Source: CAVSRC01 sp963762605 (GTDB lineage: Bacteria > Pseudomonadota > Alphaproteobacteria > Rhizobiales > Kaistiaceae). From it: a DNA stretch of 64,000 nucleotides. Below are positions 51,297-59,722 of this stretch, piece by piece (positions within the stretch are counted from its first letter, which is position 1; every line of letters starts with the position of its first letter). The position numbers and the translations under genes were made by a program. The DNA is taken from NCBI GenBank assembly GCA_963762605.1, contig CAVXLJ010000017.1:1-64000 (forward strand), in the 5' to 3' direction. The notes beneath the pieces were generated by a model, which was not told where the DNA came from, made no database searches, and was given only the letters and a program-made list of their open reading frames with translations.

Positions 51297-51696
51297 CGGC
51301 GCACTTCACGAAGAACTGACGCCGACGGGGGCCATCGAACTCGTTGAAGAAGATGCCCTGCGAATGGCCGAGCAGCAATGCCCCATTGGTGACGATGATT
51401 GTCAGGCTAACACCGACGAGCACGGACTTGATGTGCCCGGCGGCATCCTGCGGCGTGTCGAACTGGTGCTTGAAGTCGATGCGCGCCGGCACCAGACGGT
51501 TGATGTCGTCATGGATGTCCTCGAGGCCCTTCTGGTCCCAGAAGGAGGTGATCGAGAGGCTTGCCGTGGTGTGGGGCACGAAGACGACGCAGAAGCCTTC
51601 GCGCACACCGCTGGCGGCGACCGTTTCGCGCACCATCGGCGTGATGTCATAGGCCGCATTCGCGGTGGTCGCCAGCGTGTGACGGACAGGCGTCAT
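51289..51696 (-). CDS. YjbQ/UPF0047-family protein
   Basis: A 135-residue protein. VREGFCVVFVPHTTASLSIT with the conserved histidine, FKHQFDTPQDAAGHIKSVLVG and LLLGHSQGIFFNEFDGPR mark the YjbQ (UPF0047) family, annotated as secondary thiamine-phosphate synthase. The true role in this cassette is unknown. The ATG at 51694-51696 overlaps the SIS-protein stop; the longer frame to 52149 is an overlap artefact. Confidence 0.88.
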   Translation of the reverse strand: MTPVRHTLATTANAAYDITPMVRETVAASGVREGFCVVFVPHTTASLSITSFWDQKGLEDIHDDINRLVPARIDFKHQFDTPQDAAGHIKSVLVGVSLTIIVTNGALLLGHSQGIFFNEFDGPRRRQFFVKCADG

Positions 51697-52841
51697 TGCG
51701 GCGTCTCCATGATCACGCTTCTCTGTACTGTGCTGGCGTCGGCGCTGTCTTCCCACGGCCCCACGCTCCCGCGGCCGTAGACGGCGCCGGTCTGTGCCGC
51801 GAGATGCGCCGCCAGCAGCGCAACGGGGGCGCAGAGCAGCAGCGGCGACCACAGCGGGTGCCTGGTAGCGGGAACCGCGATCACGCTTCCGCCGAGACGG
51901 CTGCAGGTTTCCGCGGCCGCGCCACCGCCAACCACGACGACGCGGCGGCCGAGCTTGTGGAGATAGGCAAGCAGCTCGACGGCGCGGCTCTGCGCACGGC
52001 TGTCGGCCGCGATCACCAGCACCGTGGCGATCTCCTGCGGGCGCGCGTCGAAATAGTTGAGGTGCGTCCATTCCTCGAGATCGCGGGCATAGGCATGATG
52101 TCCGGCCGCCTCCAGCAGCTTGGCGGCGCCGTATTGCGCCACTGCGCAATCAGGGCCGGCGCCGAGGAACTCGACGATCGGACGCTCGGCGATCAGCCTT
52201 GCGCAGTCGGCTGCCGGCGCGTCGGCTGCGGCAATCACATCCGCCAGGTCGCGAAGAGTTTCGCTCAGCCTGCCGCGCAATTCCTGGGCAATATCCATGA
52301 TGATGCTCATGCGCACCTCGCCGAAGCGGATGCCGAGCAGCAGCAGCGCCACGACGGCGGCAAGATAAGAGCCGAAGCCCGGTCCGGACGGCAAAGTGAG
52401 GGCCGGCAGCGGCAAGATCTCCGACGCGCTCGCGGCCAGCCGCGAGCCGGGATTGCGAGTGAGCGCGAGGACGTCCGCATTCCTTGCGCGAAACAGGCGA
52501 GCGGCCTCCACGACACGGGCGGCCTCGCCGGAGTTCGACAGCGCAATCACCAGTGTATTCTCGATCTCGCGATCGGCGAGCAGTTGCGACTGGTAGCGGC
52601 CTGCCTCCATGGGCGCGCGCACCTCGGAGGGGATCTCTGCGTGCTCCAGGATGGCGAGTTCGGCGGCCTTGGCCGCGAAAAGGGAATCGCCGCTGCCGAT
52701 CAGCACGATGCGGCGCGCGCGATAGATCTGCGGCGTCGGCAGGACCAGCCGTGCAGAGCGCTCCATCGCATCGAACGCCGACTGTAATGCAGCCGGTGTC
52801 GCGAAGATCTGGTCGCGCATGGGATTGACGGGTTGTTCCAT
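51693..52841 (-). CDS. SIS-domain phosphosugar isomerase-like protein
   Basis: A 382-residue protein with two SIS domains: RRIVLIGSGDSLFAAKAAEL and IALSNSGEAARVVEAARLF in the first, IVEFLGAGPDCAVAQYGAAK and HAYARDLEEWTHLNYFDARP in the second. It resembles the isomerase half of GlmS and AgaS-like proteins. It lies between the binding protein and YjbQ. A role with ribose phosphate or an amino-sugar phosphate is possible. Confidence 0.82.
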   Translation of the reverse strand: MEQPVNPMRDQIFATPAALQSAFDAMERSARLVLPTPQIYRARRIVLIGSGDSLFAAKAAELAILEHAEIPSEVRAPMEAGRYQSQLLADREIENTLVIALSNSGEAARVVEAARLFRARNADVLALTRNPGSRLAASASEILPLPALTLPSGPGFGSYLAAVVALLLLGIRFGEVRMSIIMDIAQELRGRLSETLRDLADVIAAADAPAADCARLIAERPIVEFLGAGPDCAVAQYGAAKLLEAAGHHAYARDLEEWTHLNYFDARPQEIATVLVIAADSRAQSRAVELLAYLHKLGRRVVVVGGGAAAETCSRLGGSVIAVPATRHPLWSPLLLCAPVALLAAHLAAQTGAVYGRGSVGPWEDSADASTVQRSVIMETPQ

Positions 52842-52873
52842 GGAGCAGATTGACCGGATCGATGGCGTGAAGA

Positions 52874-52908
52874 ACGGGCGGCGGCGGTCGCGGTGCGGCC
52901 GCCGCCGT
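52874..52908 (-). other. GC-rich hairpin between binding protein and SIS genes
   Basis: GGCGGCGGC (52877-52885) pairs with GCCGCCGCC (52898-52906) around a 12-nt loop, and an alternative pairing extends the stem to 52874-52908 with one bulge. It directly follows the binding-protein stop, as at 4324-4349 and 19201-19229. Probably a message-stabilising or attenuating element. Confidence 0.5.
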
Positions 52909-52925
52909 CCCCGGAGTGCGAATGA

Positions 52926-54242
52926 CTACATCGCAGGCTTGGGATAATCCTGCGTCAGGCCCTTCGCCTTTTCCTCGGCGTAGGTCTTGCCCGCCTTGGT
53001 CAGCATCTCGTCGGCGGTCTCCTTGCCGAGCCAGACGGCCTCGATGTCCTTGAACATGACTTCGTTCGTCGCCGGCGGGAAGAACGTGCCGATCTTGTAG
53101 CCGAAGCTCCCCTTGTCGACTGCTGCCGTCATCGTTGCCATGGCCTCGAGGAAGGATTTCGTGAGCCCCTTGGCATTGGGATCGGTGGGGAATTGCTTCA
53201 GCGGGATGCCCCAGTAGCCCGGCCACACGGCGGCGATCTTTGCCGCGAATTCCGGGCTGAAGATCATGTTGAGCACCTCGGCGGCACCGTCCTTGACCTT
53301 CGAATGGGCGTTGATCGACAGGGTGAACGCGACGCCGAGGTCATAGAGCGGGTATGGCACGCTCGGGTCCAGCTGCGGGAACGGGGCGAACTGGAAGTCC
53401 CCGGCATGATCGCCGGTGAAGTAGTTCGTGGCCCATTGGAAGCCGATCGAAGGCGCGAAGAAGAACGGCGACTTCTTCTGGCTGACCAGCGAGATCGACT
53501 GGTCGAAGTTGAGCGAGAAATAGTCCTTGCCGCCGAGGTAGCCCGCTTTGAACCAGCGCGCCAATTCGTCGATGGCCTTCTTCATCTCCGGGCTGTCCCA
53601 CGGCGCGCCTTTGGCCAGAATGTCGTAGAACTTTTGCGGCCCAACGACATTGTTGATGAAGATCGAGGCGTAGTTCTCGTTGACCGGCTGCCAACCCTTG
53701 TTGCCGGTGACCGAGGCATAGAGGCCGTCGGCCATCGCGGCCTTCATGATCTTCTCGACTTCTGCGGCCGTTTTCGGAACCTGCCAGCCTTTCTCGTCGA
53801 GCAGCGCCTTGTTGTAGAACATTCCGTCGGAAATCAATGAAGGTGGCATGCAGTAGAGGTGGCCGAGCTGGTCACAGGTATCGAGGACGGGCTTGAGCAG
53901 CCGGTCTCGCCAGCCATACTTTTTGGCGTAATCGTCGAGCGGCTCAAGCGCACCGGCCTTGGCCAGCGGCGCGATATAAGACGGGCCCGAGGTGTATACG
54001 AGGTCCGGCCCTTGCCCGGCCAGAACCGCCACGCGCACGTTGTTGTCGACATCATTGTTGTAGTCGATCGACAGCTCGTACTTGTCCTGCGACGCATTGA
54101 ACGGGTCGATGAGAACCTTCTGAAATGCATCCTGCAAATTGGGCGGAGCTCCCCAGAACCACAGGGTAATGGGCTCTCTCGCGCATGCGGCGGACGTCAT
54201 TGCGACGGCAAGCGCCGCGGCAGAGATCAATTTCGTCAGCAT
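52926..54242 (-). CDS. CUT1-type ABC solute-binding protein of the nucleoside cassette
   Basis: A 438-residue periplasmic binding protein. The ATG at 54240-54242 gives MLTKLISAAALAVAMTSAACA as signal peptide, with a GAGGGAAG site; an upstream start at 54293 is rejected. The mature protein begins with EPITLWFWGAPPNLQDAFQ and has the usual extracellular binding-protein family-1 pattern (DLVYTSGPSYIAPLAKAGALEPL). Its permeases are most likely those at 40.5-42.2 kb, since both promoters have TGAAACGTTTAA. First gene of the minus operon. Confidence 0.9.
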   Translation of the reverse strand: MLTKLISAAALAVAMTSAACAREPITLWFWGAPPNLQDAFQKVLIDPFNASQDKYELSIDYNNDVDNNVRVAVLAGQGPDLVYTSGPSYIAPLAKAGALEPLDDYAKKYGWRDRLLKPVLDTCDQLGHLYCMPPSLISDGMFYNKALLDEKGWQVPKTAAEVEKIMKAAMADGLYASVTGNKGWQPVNENYASIFINNVVGPQKFYDILAKGAPWDSPEMKKAIDELARWFKAGYLGGKDYFSLNFDQSISLVSQKKSPFFFAPSIGFQWATNYFTGDHAGDFQFAPFPQLDPSVPYPLYDLGVAFTLSINAHSKVKDGAAEVLNMIFSPEFAAKIAAVWPGYWGIPLKQFPTDPNAKGLTKSFLEAMATMTAAVDKGSFGYKIGTFFPPATNEVMFKDIEAVWLGKETADEMLTKAGKTYAEEKAKGLTQDYPKPAM

Positions 54243-54309
54243 GATCGCTTCCCTCAAAGACGGAGTTGCACGGACCGGCCACGACGTCGCCACGCCGGCA
54301 ACCTGATAG

Positions 54310-54321
54310 TGAAACGTTTAA
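54310..54321. promoter_or_regulatory. LacI-type operator for the nucleoside cassette, right end
   Basis: TGAAACGTTTAA, identical in 12 of 12 bases to 40429-40440, lies 68 bp before the binding-protein start. It ties the two convergent operons to one repressor. The stretch 54322-54619 beyond it holds no gene that I can support. Confidence 0.7.
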
Positions 54322-54619
54322 TGTGCACCGTCAAGGCGCGCCGACAGACAAATGACGGTGTTGTTATTGTCGGTCGAGCCGGCCAATGGCGACCGGAACG
54401 GCAATGATGGCGATCTCGCCCATGCAGGCATCGTCGGCCTGGCCGAGGTCGCGCGCGCCGCGCTGTGGGATGCTGCTTCGATTGTCGGCCTGCGGTGACC
54501 AGGGAGGCGTTGGCCGCCGCGTACCTCAAGAAGCAATCCGTGCCGGTGGCGCCGGACGTCGGCGTGGCCGACTTGGATTGTGTCCGTCGTCAGAACGAAT
54601 GGGACTGGTGAGCTTTCCT

Positions 54620-54965
54620 GCGATTGGAGGATTGGGCTCATCGGGGTTTGCGGTTGTGCCACCTGGCTGTGGTGACGCAAACGGCGGTTCCGGATGGTCA
54701 TTTCCTTGATGCGCTTTCTCCTTTCGATGACGGCCTGATCGCGGCCGAAGTGAATGTGGGCCGGGGTCAGATTGCCGAGGCTCTCGCGATAACGGTGGTG
54801 GTTGTCATGCTCGACGAAGGCGCCGATCTGGCGCTCGAGGTCGCCTGGCAGGAAGTCGTTTTCGAGCAGGATGCGGTTCCTGAGCGTCTGGTGCCAGCGC
54901 TCGATCTTGCCCCGGGTCTGCGGGGGAAGCGGTGCGCCGCGGACGTGGTCCATGCCCCGGAGCGC
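54620..54965 (-). mobile_element. IS3-family transposase remnant (C-terminal part)
   Basis: The minus-strand frame reads GMDHVRGAPLPPQTRGKIER, then WHQTLRNRILLENDFLPGDL, then ERQIGAFVEHDNHHRYRESL and NLTPAHIHFG. This is the end of an rve integrase domain of an IS3-family transposase, with the GKIERWHQTL word holding the last acidic catalytic region. The first two thirds of the protein are absent; the fragment begins at the edge of repeat copy B. It is thus a dead relic marking past transposition next to the nucleoside cassette. Confidence 0.8.
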
Positions 54966-55592
54966 TCCGCTTCACCAGCCCCGACCACCGCAGAGAAAAG
55001 TCACCTGCCGAACGCCGCCCGAGAGATATCACCGGCCGTTGGCGCCTCTTGCCGGCGCAAGTGCGTCTCTCCGGGAACCACAGGTTCACCCGACCGTCGA
55101 AACGGCCCGGAACCGGGCCCCTTTATTCGATAGCCGGAAAACACAAATATCTATTTGACATCAACGATTTAGTTGTGGTTGTGCTGGCAGTCCACTGCAA
55201 ACCTGTCTCTGTGTTTGATTTCCCTGTTCTCAGCAGGTTTACAGGGAATTTGGCCGTTTTCGGCCCCGATCTCCCAGCCTTCAGCCATCTATCATCTGCA
55301 AAACCATCACTTACTGGAGATTCCTCCGCCCATCTGAGCAGCGATTTCTGGCAGTTTGCAGGGACCAGACGACCAGGAACAGGGAATTCCACTCGTCACT
55401 CGTTGCCGTTATCCAGGAACGCATTGTCGTTAAGTGGGAAGCGATTGTCGTTATCCGGGATCGAAGTGGCGTTGAGCGGGAAGCCGTTGCAGCAAAGCGG
55501 GAACGGATTGCTGTTTGGCGATTGGTCGATGTCGCAACGTGAGAAAGCAGTGCCGTTAAGCGCAAAGTCGTGCTGCTAAGTGGGATCGCTGG
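54964..55592. repeat. direct repeat copy B (non-coding, IS-tail-like)
   Basis: Counterpart of copy A at 39711-40180, in the same orientation, with the hairpin at 55103-55120, shared words TGTGCTGGCAGTCCAC, GCAAACCTGTCTCTG and GGAACAGGGAATTCC, and the 21-bp array at its right end. It carries about 130 bp more than copy A in the middle. Open frames through it encode only the 7-residue reflection of the array and are not supported as genes. 55593-55697 shows nothing recognisable. Confidence 0.75.
55408..55592. repeat. 21-bp degenerate tandem array (copy B)
   Basis: Eight units of exactly 21 bp start at 55408, 55429, 55450, 55471, 55492, 55513, 55534 and 55555, with one more partial unit. The core is near AAGYGGGAACG followed by a TTGYC-like end. 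In one frame this reads as a 7-residue LSGNRLS-like repeat, which is a by-product of the period. It is not a CRISPR: there are no spacers between units. Confidence 0.7.
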
Positions 55593-55697
55593 CGAAGCTG
55601 CAGTTGTTCTCAATATCCATTGCTGGCAGTCAATGCTTGGGCCGACGCCGGCGGCGCAATTGACCATGACGACGGGGCACCTCGACCCTTTGGCCCT

Positions 55698-56396
55698 CTA
55701 GGTTTCTGTATCCAGCATCCGGTACCCGACGCCCGGCTCGTTCAGGATGAAGCGGGGCTGCGCCGGGTCGTCGTTGAGCTTGCGCCGCAACTGGCTGACG
55801 AAGACGCGCAGATATTGCGTGTCGTTCTCGTGCGCCTTGCCCCAGACCTCACGCAACAGTTGCCCGTGGGTCAGGATGCGGCCAGCGTTGCGCGCGAGCA
55901 CGCTGAGCAGCTCGAACTCCTTGCGCGTCAGCTTGACCGGCTCAACGCCGAGGTGCACTTCGTGCCGCGCCAGATCGACGGTCAGGTCACCGACGGTGAT
56001 GGTCGCTGGCTCGTTCTTTGCGCCGTGCGCGTCACCTTTGCGCAGCAACGCTCGGACGCGCGCCAGCAGTTCGGCGATGCCGAACGGTTTGACGACGTAG
56101 TCGTTGGCGCCGGCATCGAGCGCCGCGACCTTCTCGGCCTCCGCCTGCCGGACGGAAAGAATTAGGATGGGAACGGCCGACCATTCGCGAACACGCCGGA
56201 TGACCTCCTTGCCGTCGAGATCGGGCAGGCCGAGATCGAGGATGACGAGATCGGGCGTGTCGGTGGCGGCATGGGCGATCCCCTGCCCGCCCGTCGCCGC
56301 GTCGCGCACGGAAAAACCATTCCCCTCGAGAGCGATGCGCAGGAATTTCCTTATCTGCGCCTCGTCGTCTATGACAAGGATGGTTGGCCCGCTCAT
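55698..56396 (-). CDS. kdpE: KdpE response regulator
   Basis: A 232-residue OmpR-type regulator. The receiver domain has the acidic pair IDDEAQ, the phospho-acceptor Asp in LVILDLGLPDLDG and the conserved Lys in YVVKPFG. The C-terminal winged helix contains LTRKEFELLSVLARNAGRIL and RVFVSQLRRKLNDD. It activates the kdp potassium uptake operon when phosphorylated by KdpD. The ATG overlaps the kdpD stop (ATGA, 56393-56396). Unlike kdpABC it is intact. Confidence 0.95.
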   Translation of the reverse strand: MSGPTILVIDDEAQIRKFLRIALEGNGFSVRDAATGGQGIAHAATDTPDLVILDLGLPDLDGKEVIRRVREWSAVPILILSVRQAEAEKVAALDAGANDYVVKPFGIAELLARVRALLRKGDAHGAKNEPATITVGDLTVDLARHEVHLGVEPVKLTRKEFELLSVLARNAGRILTHGQLLREVWGKAHENDTQYLRVFVSQLRRKLNDDPAQPRFILNEPGVGYRMLDTET

Positions 56397-59113
56397 GTCT
56401 TGAAGACTTGGCGGTCGGCCAACGGCTTGGCCGAAGCTGGCCCGGCGTCCGATAGCGGTAGATGAATCACGATGCGTGTGCCAATACCGCCGCCACCAGG
56501 CGCTGCGGCGATTGTTCCCCCGTGCGCCTCCAATATGCCCCGGCTGATGGCCAGGCCGAGGCCGGTGCCCTTGCCTTGCCGGTCGCCCTTGCCCACGCGA
56601 TAGAACAGGTCGAAGACGCGTTCGCGGTCTTGAACCGGGATGCCCGGTCCCTGATCGTCTATGGCGAAGGTGATCCCGTCGTCGACACGTTCGCCGGTGA
56701 CGGCGATTGCTGAGCCGGCCGGCGCATATTTGCCGGCATTGTCGAGAACATTGACGAAAGCCTGTTCGAGAAGGACAGGGTCGCCCTTGATGGCGGGCAA
56801 CAGTAGGGGCACATCGACGGTGACCCGGAAGCCGTCCAGTTCATGCTTCAACTGGCGCACGGCGCGGCCGATGAGTTCGCGCGGCTCGATCCACTCCTTG
56901 TTGAGCTGCAGCGCGCCATAGCTGATCCGCGTCATGTCGAGCAGGTTCTGCACGTAGCGGTTCAGCCGCTCACCCTCTTGGCGGATCGTCTCGGTGAGCT
57001 GATGGCGGCTTTGGGCTCCGATCGCCTCGCCACCTTCGATGAGCGTCGTTGCTGCGCCGATGATCGAAACCAGCGGGGTCCTGAGGTCGTGGCTGACCGA
57101 AGAAAGCAGCGCCCCGCGCAGGCGCTCGGTTTCGGAATAAACTCGGCTCTCTTCGATGTCGGTCGTCAGCTTCGCCCGCTCGATGGCGACAGCGACCTGA
57201 TCGACCAGGGTGTCGAGCAGGCGGCGATTCTCCGGGTCCAGCTGCTTGCCGCCCTCGAAGGAAACGCCCAGGACGGCGAGTGGGCCCTGCGCGGTTCTGA
57301 GCGGCAGGAACAGCCACCTCGACGACGGCAATGTCTGCGAGCCCCAGCCGGCAGGCTCGCCGTTCTGCCAGGCCCACTTGGCGGCACCCCAATCCCTGAC
57401 CTCCAGTTCGTCCTCGGGTGGATAGGAGCCGGCAATCGACAGGCCGCCGTCGTCGCCCGGCCGCAGGACCAGCGCCCGGCACTGCAGAGTCGACGCGACA
57501 TGGTGGACAGCGGCCCAGACGATGTCGTCGAAGGAGGCGGCGCCGGCGATCTTGCGGCTGAACTCATAGAGGTTGGCGGTGCGCTGAGCGATATGGCGCT
57601 GGATAGCGATCTGCAGGCGCAGCCGCGCAGCGAGATTCCCGGTGAGGATGGCGACCGCCAGAAACAGCAGCAGCGTCAGAACGACGCTGCGATCGGCGAT
57701 ATGGAAGCTGAAGTAGGGACTGGTGAAGAAGAAGTTGTAGGTCAGGAAACTGAGCAGGCTGGCATAAATCGACGGCCACAGGCCGAGCCGCGTTGCAACC
57801 AGCAGCACGGCCGCGAGAAAGACGAGCGAAAGACTTTCGACCGGGAATTCCCGGTTGATCACGAAAGCGATGGTGGCGGCGACGGCCACCGCCGCCGTCG
57901 CCCAGAAATAGTCGGTCGGGTCGCGTTCGGGGACGGGCTTTGGAGCCGTGATGATCGACTGCCGCCGCTCCTCCGCGGACGGCGAAATCACGGTGACCTC
58001 GAAATCATCGGCGCGGCGCAGGATCTCCCGGCCGACCGACTGACGCATGAACCAGGCTGCAAGCCGCCGCTGCCTTGGTCGACCGATGATCAGGCGGCTG
58101 ACATTCCGCGTCCGCGCAAAATCGAGAAGCGCGCTGGCGACGTTCGCCTCGGCATTGAGCGTCACCACCTCGGCGCCGAGCGACTCGGCGAGCCGCATCG
58201 CCTCGGCAATCGCGTCCTTGGCCGCATCCGGCAGGCTCGCAGAGGCTGGCGTGACGACGCTGACGGCGATCCAAAGGACGCGGGCCCTTTCCGATGCCCG
58301 CTTCGCCGTGCGCACCAGAGCGGTCGCAGCGGGCAACTCGTTGATGCAGACGAGGATGCGATCCTGGGTCGGCCACGGGCCGCTGATCGCATGGCTCTTC
58401 ATGTGCGCCGTCATCTGCGCGTCGACGCGATCGGCGGCGACGCGCAGCGCCAGTTCGCGCAGGGCGGTCAGGTTGCCCTTGGAGAAGAAGTTCTGGATGG
58501 CGCGCGCAATCTGGTCGGCGACGTAGACCTTGCCCTGGCGCAGGCGCGTGATCAGCTCCTCGGGGGGCAGGTCGATGAGCTCGATCTCGTTGGCCAGCTC
58601 CAGGACCTTGTCAGGGATCGTCTCGCGCACCCGCACGCCAGATATCCGCGCGACGATGTCGTTGAGGCTCTCCAGGTGCTGGACGTTGAGCGTCGTGTAG
58701 ACGTCGATGCCCGCGGAGAGCAGCTCCCCGACATCCTGCCAGCGCTTGGGATGGCGGCTGTCGGCCGCATTGGTGTGGGCGAGTTCGTCGATCAGCGCCA
58801 GTTGCGGCCGACGCTTCAGAACGGCATCGATGTCCATTTCGGTGAGGAGCCGACCGCGATAAGCGACGCGCTTGCGCGGCACGATCTCAAGTCCGGCCAG
58901 CAACGCATCGGTCTCACCGCGCCCGTGCGTTTCGACAATGCCGACGACCACGTCCATGCCATCCGCCTGACGGTGACGGGCGTCCTCGAGCATGGAATAG
59001 GTCTTGCCGACGCCGGGGGCGGCGCCGAGAAAGACTTTCAGGCGGCCGCGGCCTTCCTTCGCCGCTTCCGCCAGCAGAGCTTCCGGTTCGGGTCTTGCGT
59101 CTGTGTCCGACAT
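56393..59113 (-). CDS. kdpD: KdpD sensor histidine kinase
   Basis: A 906-residue sensor kinase, full length for KdpD. The N-terminal KdpD domain has Walker A GAAPGVGKTYSML; a universal-stress-like domain around residues 240-380 follows, then four membrane helices, a GAF-like region, the phospho-acceptor His675 in SVSHDLRTPLVS and the ATPase elements DNAGKYAP, DDQGPGI and GKGTGLGLAIS. It responds to low potassium or turgor. The gap to kdpC is 20 bp. Confidence 0.95.
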   Translation of the reverse strand: MSDTDARPEPEALLAEAAKEGRGRLKVFLGAAPGVGKTYSMLEDARHRQADGMDVVVGIVETHGRGETDALLAGLEIVPRKRVAYRGRLLTEMDIDAVLKRRPQLALIDELAHTNAADSRHPKRWQDVGELLSAGIDVYTTLNVQHLESLNDIVARISGVRVRETIPDKVLELANEIELIDLPPEELITRLRQGKVYVADQIARAIQNFFSKGNLTALRELALRVAADRVDAQMTAHMKSHAISGPWPTQDRILVCINELPAATALVRTAKRASERARVLWIAVSVVTPASASLPDAAKDAIAEAMRLAESLGAEVVTLNAEANVASALLDFARTRNVSRLIIGRPRQRRLAAWFMRQSVGREILRRADDFEVTVISPSAEERRQSIITAPKPVPERDPTDYFWATAAVAVAATIAFVINREFPVESLSLVFLAAVLLVATRLGLWPSIYASLLSFLTYNFFFTSPYFSFHIADRSVVLTLLLFLAVAILTGNLAARLRLQIAIQRHIAQRTANLYEFSRKIAGAASFDDIVWAAVHHVASTLQCRALVLRPGDDGGLSIAGSYPPEDELEVRDWGAAKWAWQNGEPAGWGSQTLPSSRWLFLPLRTAQGPLAVLGVSFEGGKQLDPENRRLLDTLVDQVAVAIERAKLTTDIEESRVYSETERLRGALLSSVSHDLRTPLVSIIGAATTLIEGGEAIGAQSRHQLTETIRQEGERLNRYVQNLLDMTRISYGALQLNKEWIEPRELIGRAVRQLKHELDGFRVTVDVPLLLPAIKGDPVLLEQAFVNVLDNAGKYAPAGSAIAVTGERVDDGITFAIDDQGPGIPVQDRERVFDLFYRVGKGDRQGKGTGLGLAISRGILEAHGGTIAAAPGGGGIGTRIVIHLPLSDAGPASAKPLADRQVFKT

Positions 59114-59133
59114 GGGTCGTGCCGTGCGGCGGA

Positions 59134-59710
59134 CTATCCGCCCGGAGCAGGCAGGCTGTCGAGCGCCAGATTGAGCTTGAGAACGTTGACTCGCGCCGCG
59201 CCGAGCAGGCCGAGCGTCGGCGGTTCGGTGTGCGCCCGGACGAGCGCCCGCACCGCGGCCGGGTCGAGGTTGCGTGCCCCGGCGACGCGGGCGACCTGGA
59301 ACTCGGCGGCCGCCGGCGAGATGTCCGGATCGAGGCCGCTGCCTGATGCGGTGACGAGATCGACCGGGACCGGGTCCGCCGGTGTGGCGCCGAGCGCGGT
59401 CGCCCGATCCTTCAACGCTGCGATCAGCTTCGCGCTGGTTGGGCCGAGATTGCTGCCGCTGGAATTGGCGGCGTCGTAGCCGTCGCCGGCTGCCGAGGGC
59501 CTGCCGTGGAAATAGCGGTCGCCGGCGAAGGTCTGTCCGATCAGTAGGGACCCGATGACTCTTCCGTCGGAGCCGTGCAGGAGGCTACCATTGGCCTGGA
59601 CCGGGAAGATGGCCTGTGCGATGCCCGGTCACCGCAAGCGGATACGCTAGCCCGGTGAGAAGCGTCATCACCGCGAGCATCATCAGAGCCGGACGGATTT
59701 GCGACAGCAT
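59134..59710 (-). pseudogene. kdpC: KdpC potassium-transporting ATPase subunit, frameshifted
   Basis: From the ATG at 59708-59710 the frame reads MLSQIRPALMMLAVMTLLTG, then LAYPLAVTG, the expected membrane anchor. Then a GGG where GG is expected (59624-59626 region) moves the rest (IAQAIFPVQANGSLLHGSDG onward to SLPAPGG) into the next frame. Total 577 nt equals 192 codons plus one base. All KdpC landmarks are present across the two frames (GQTFAGDRYFHGRPSA, NSSGSNLGPTS, RVNVLKLNLALD). Either a recent inactivating insertion or a homopolymer sequencing error. Confidence 0.85.
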
Positions 59711-59722
59711 GGGCGTTGCTCC

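Noticed and set aside
54932..55579. 215-codon open frame with LSGNRLS-like heptad repeat
   Set aside because: The repeat is explained by the 21-bp non-coding array; no start context or homology, and copy A does not keep the frame.
55408..55592. Tandem array considered as a CRISPR
   Set aside because: The 21-bp units abut each other without spacers and vary internally; no cas genes are nearby.
56843..59479. Long plus-strand open frame (878 codons) opposite kdpD and kdpC
   Set aside because: Antisense mirror of kdpD, with no recognisable motif; kdpD on the minus strand is complete.
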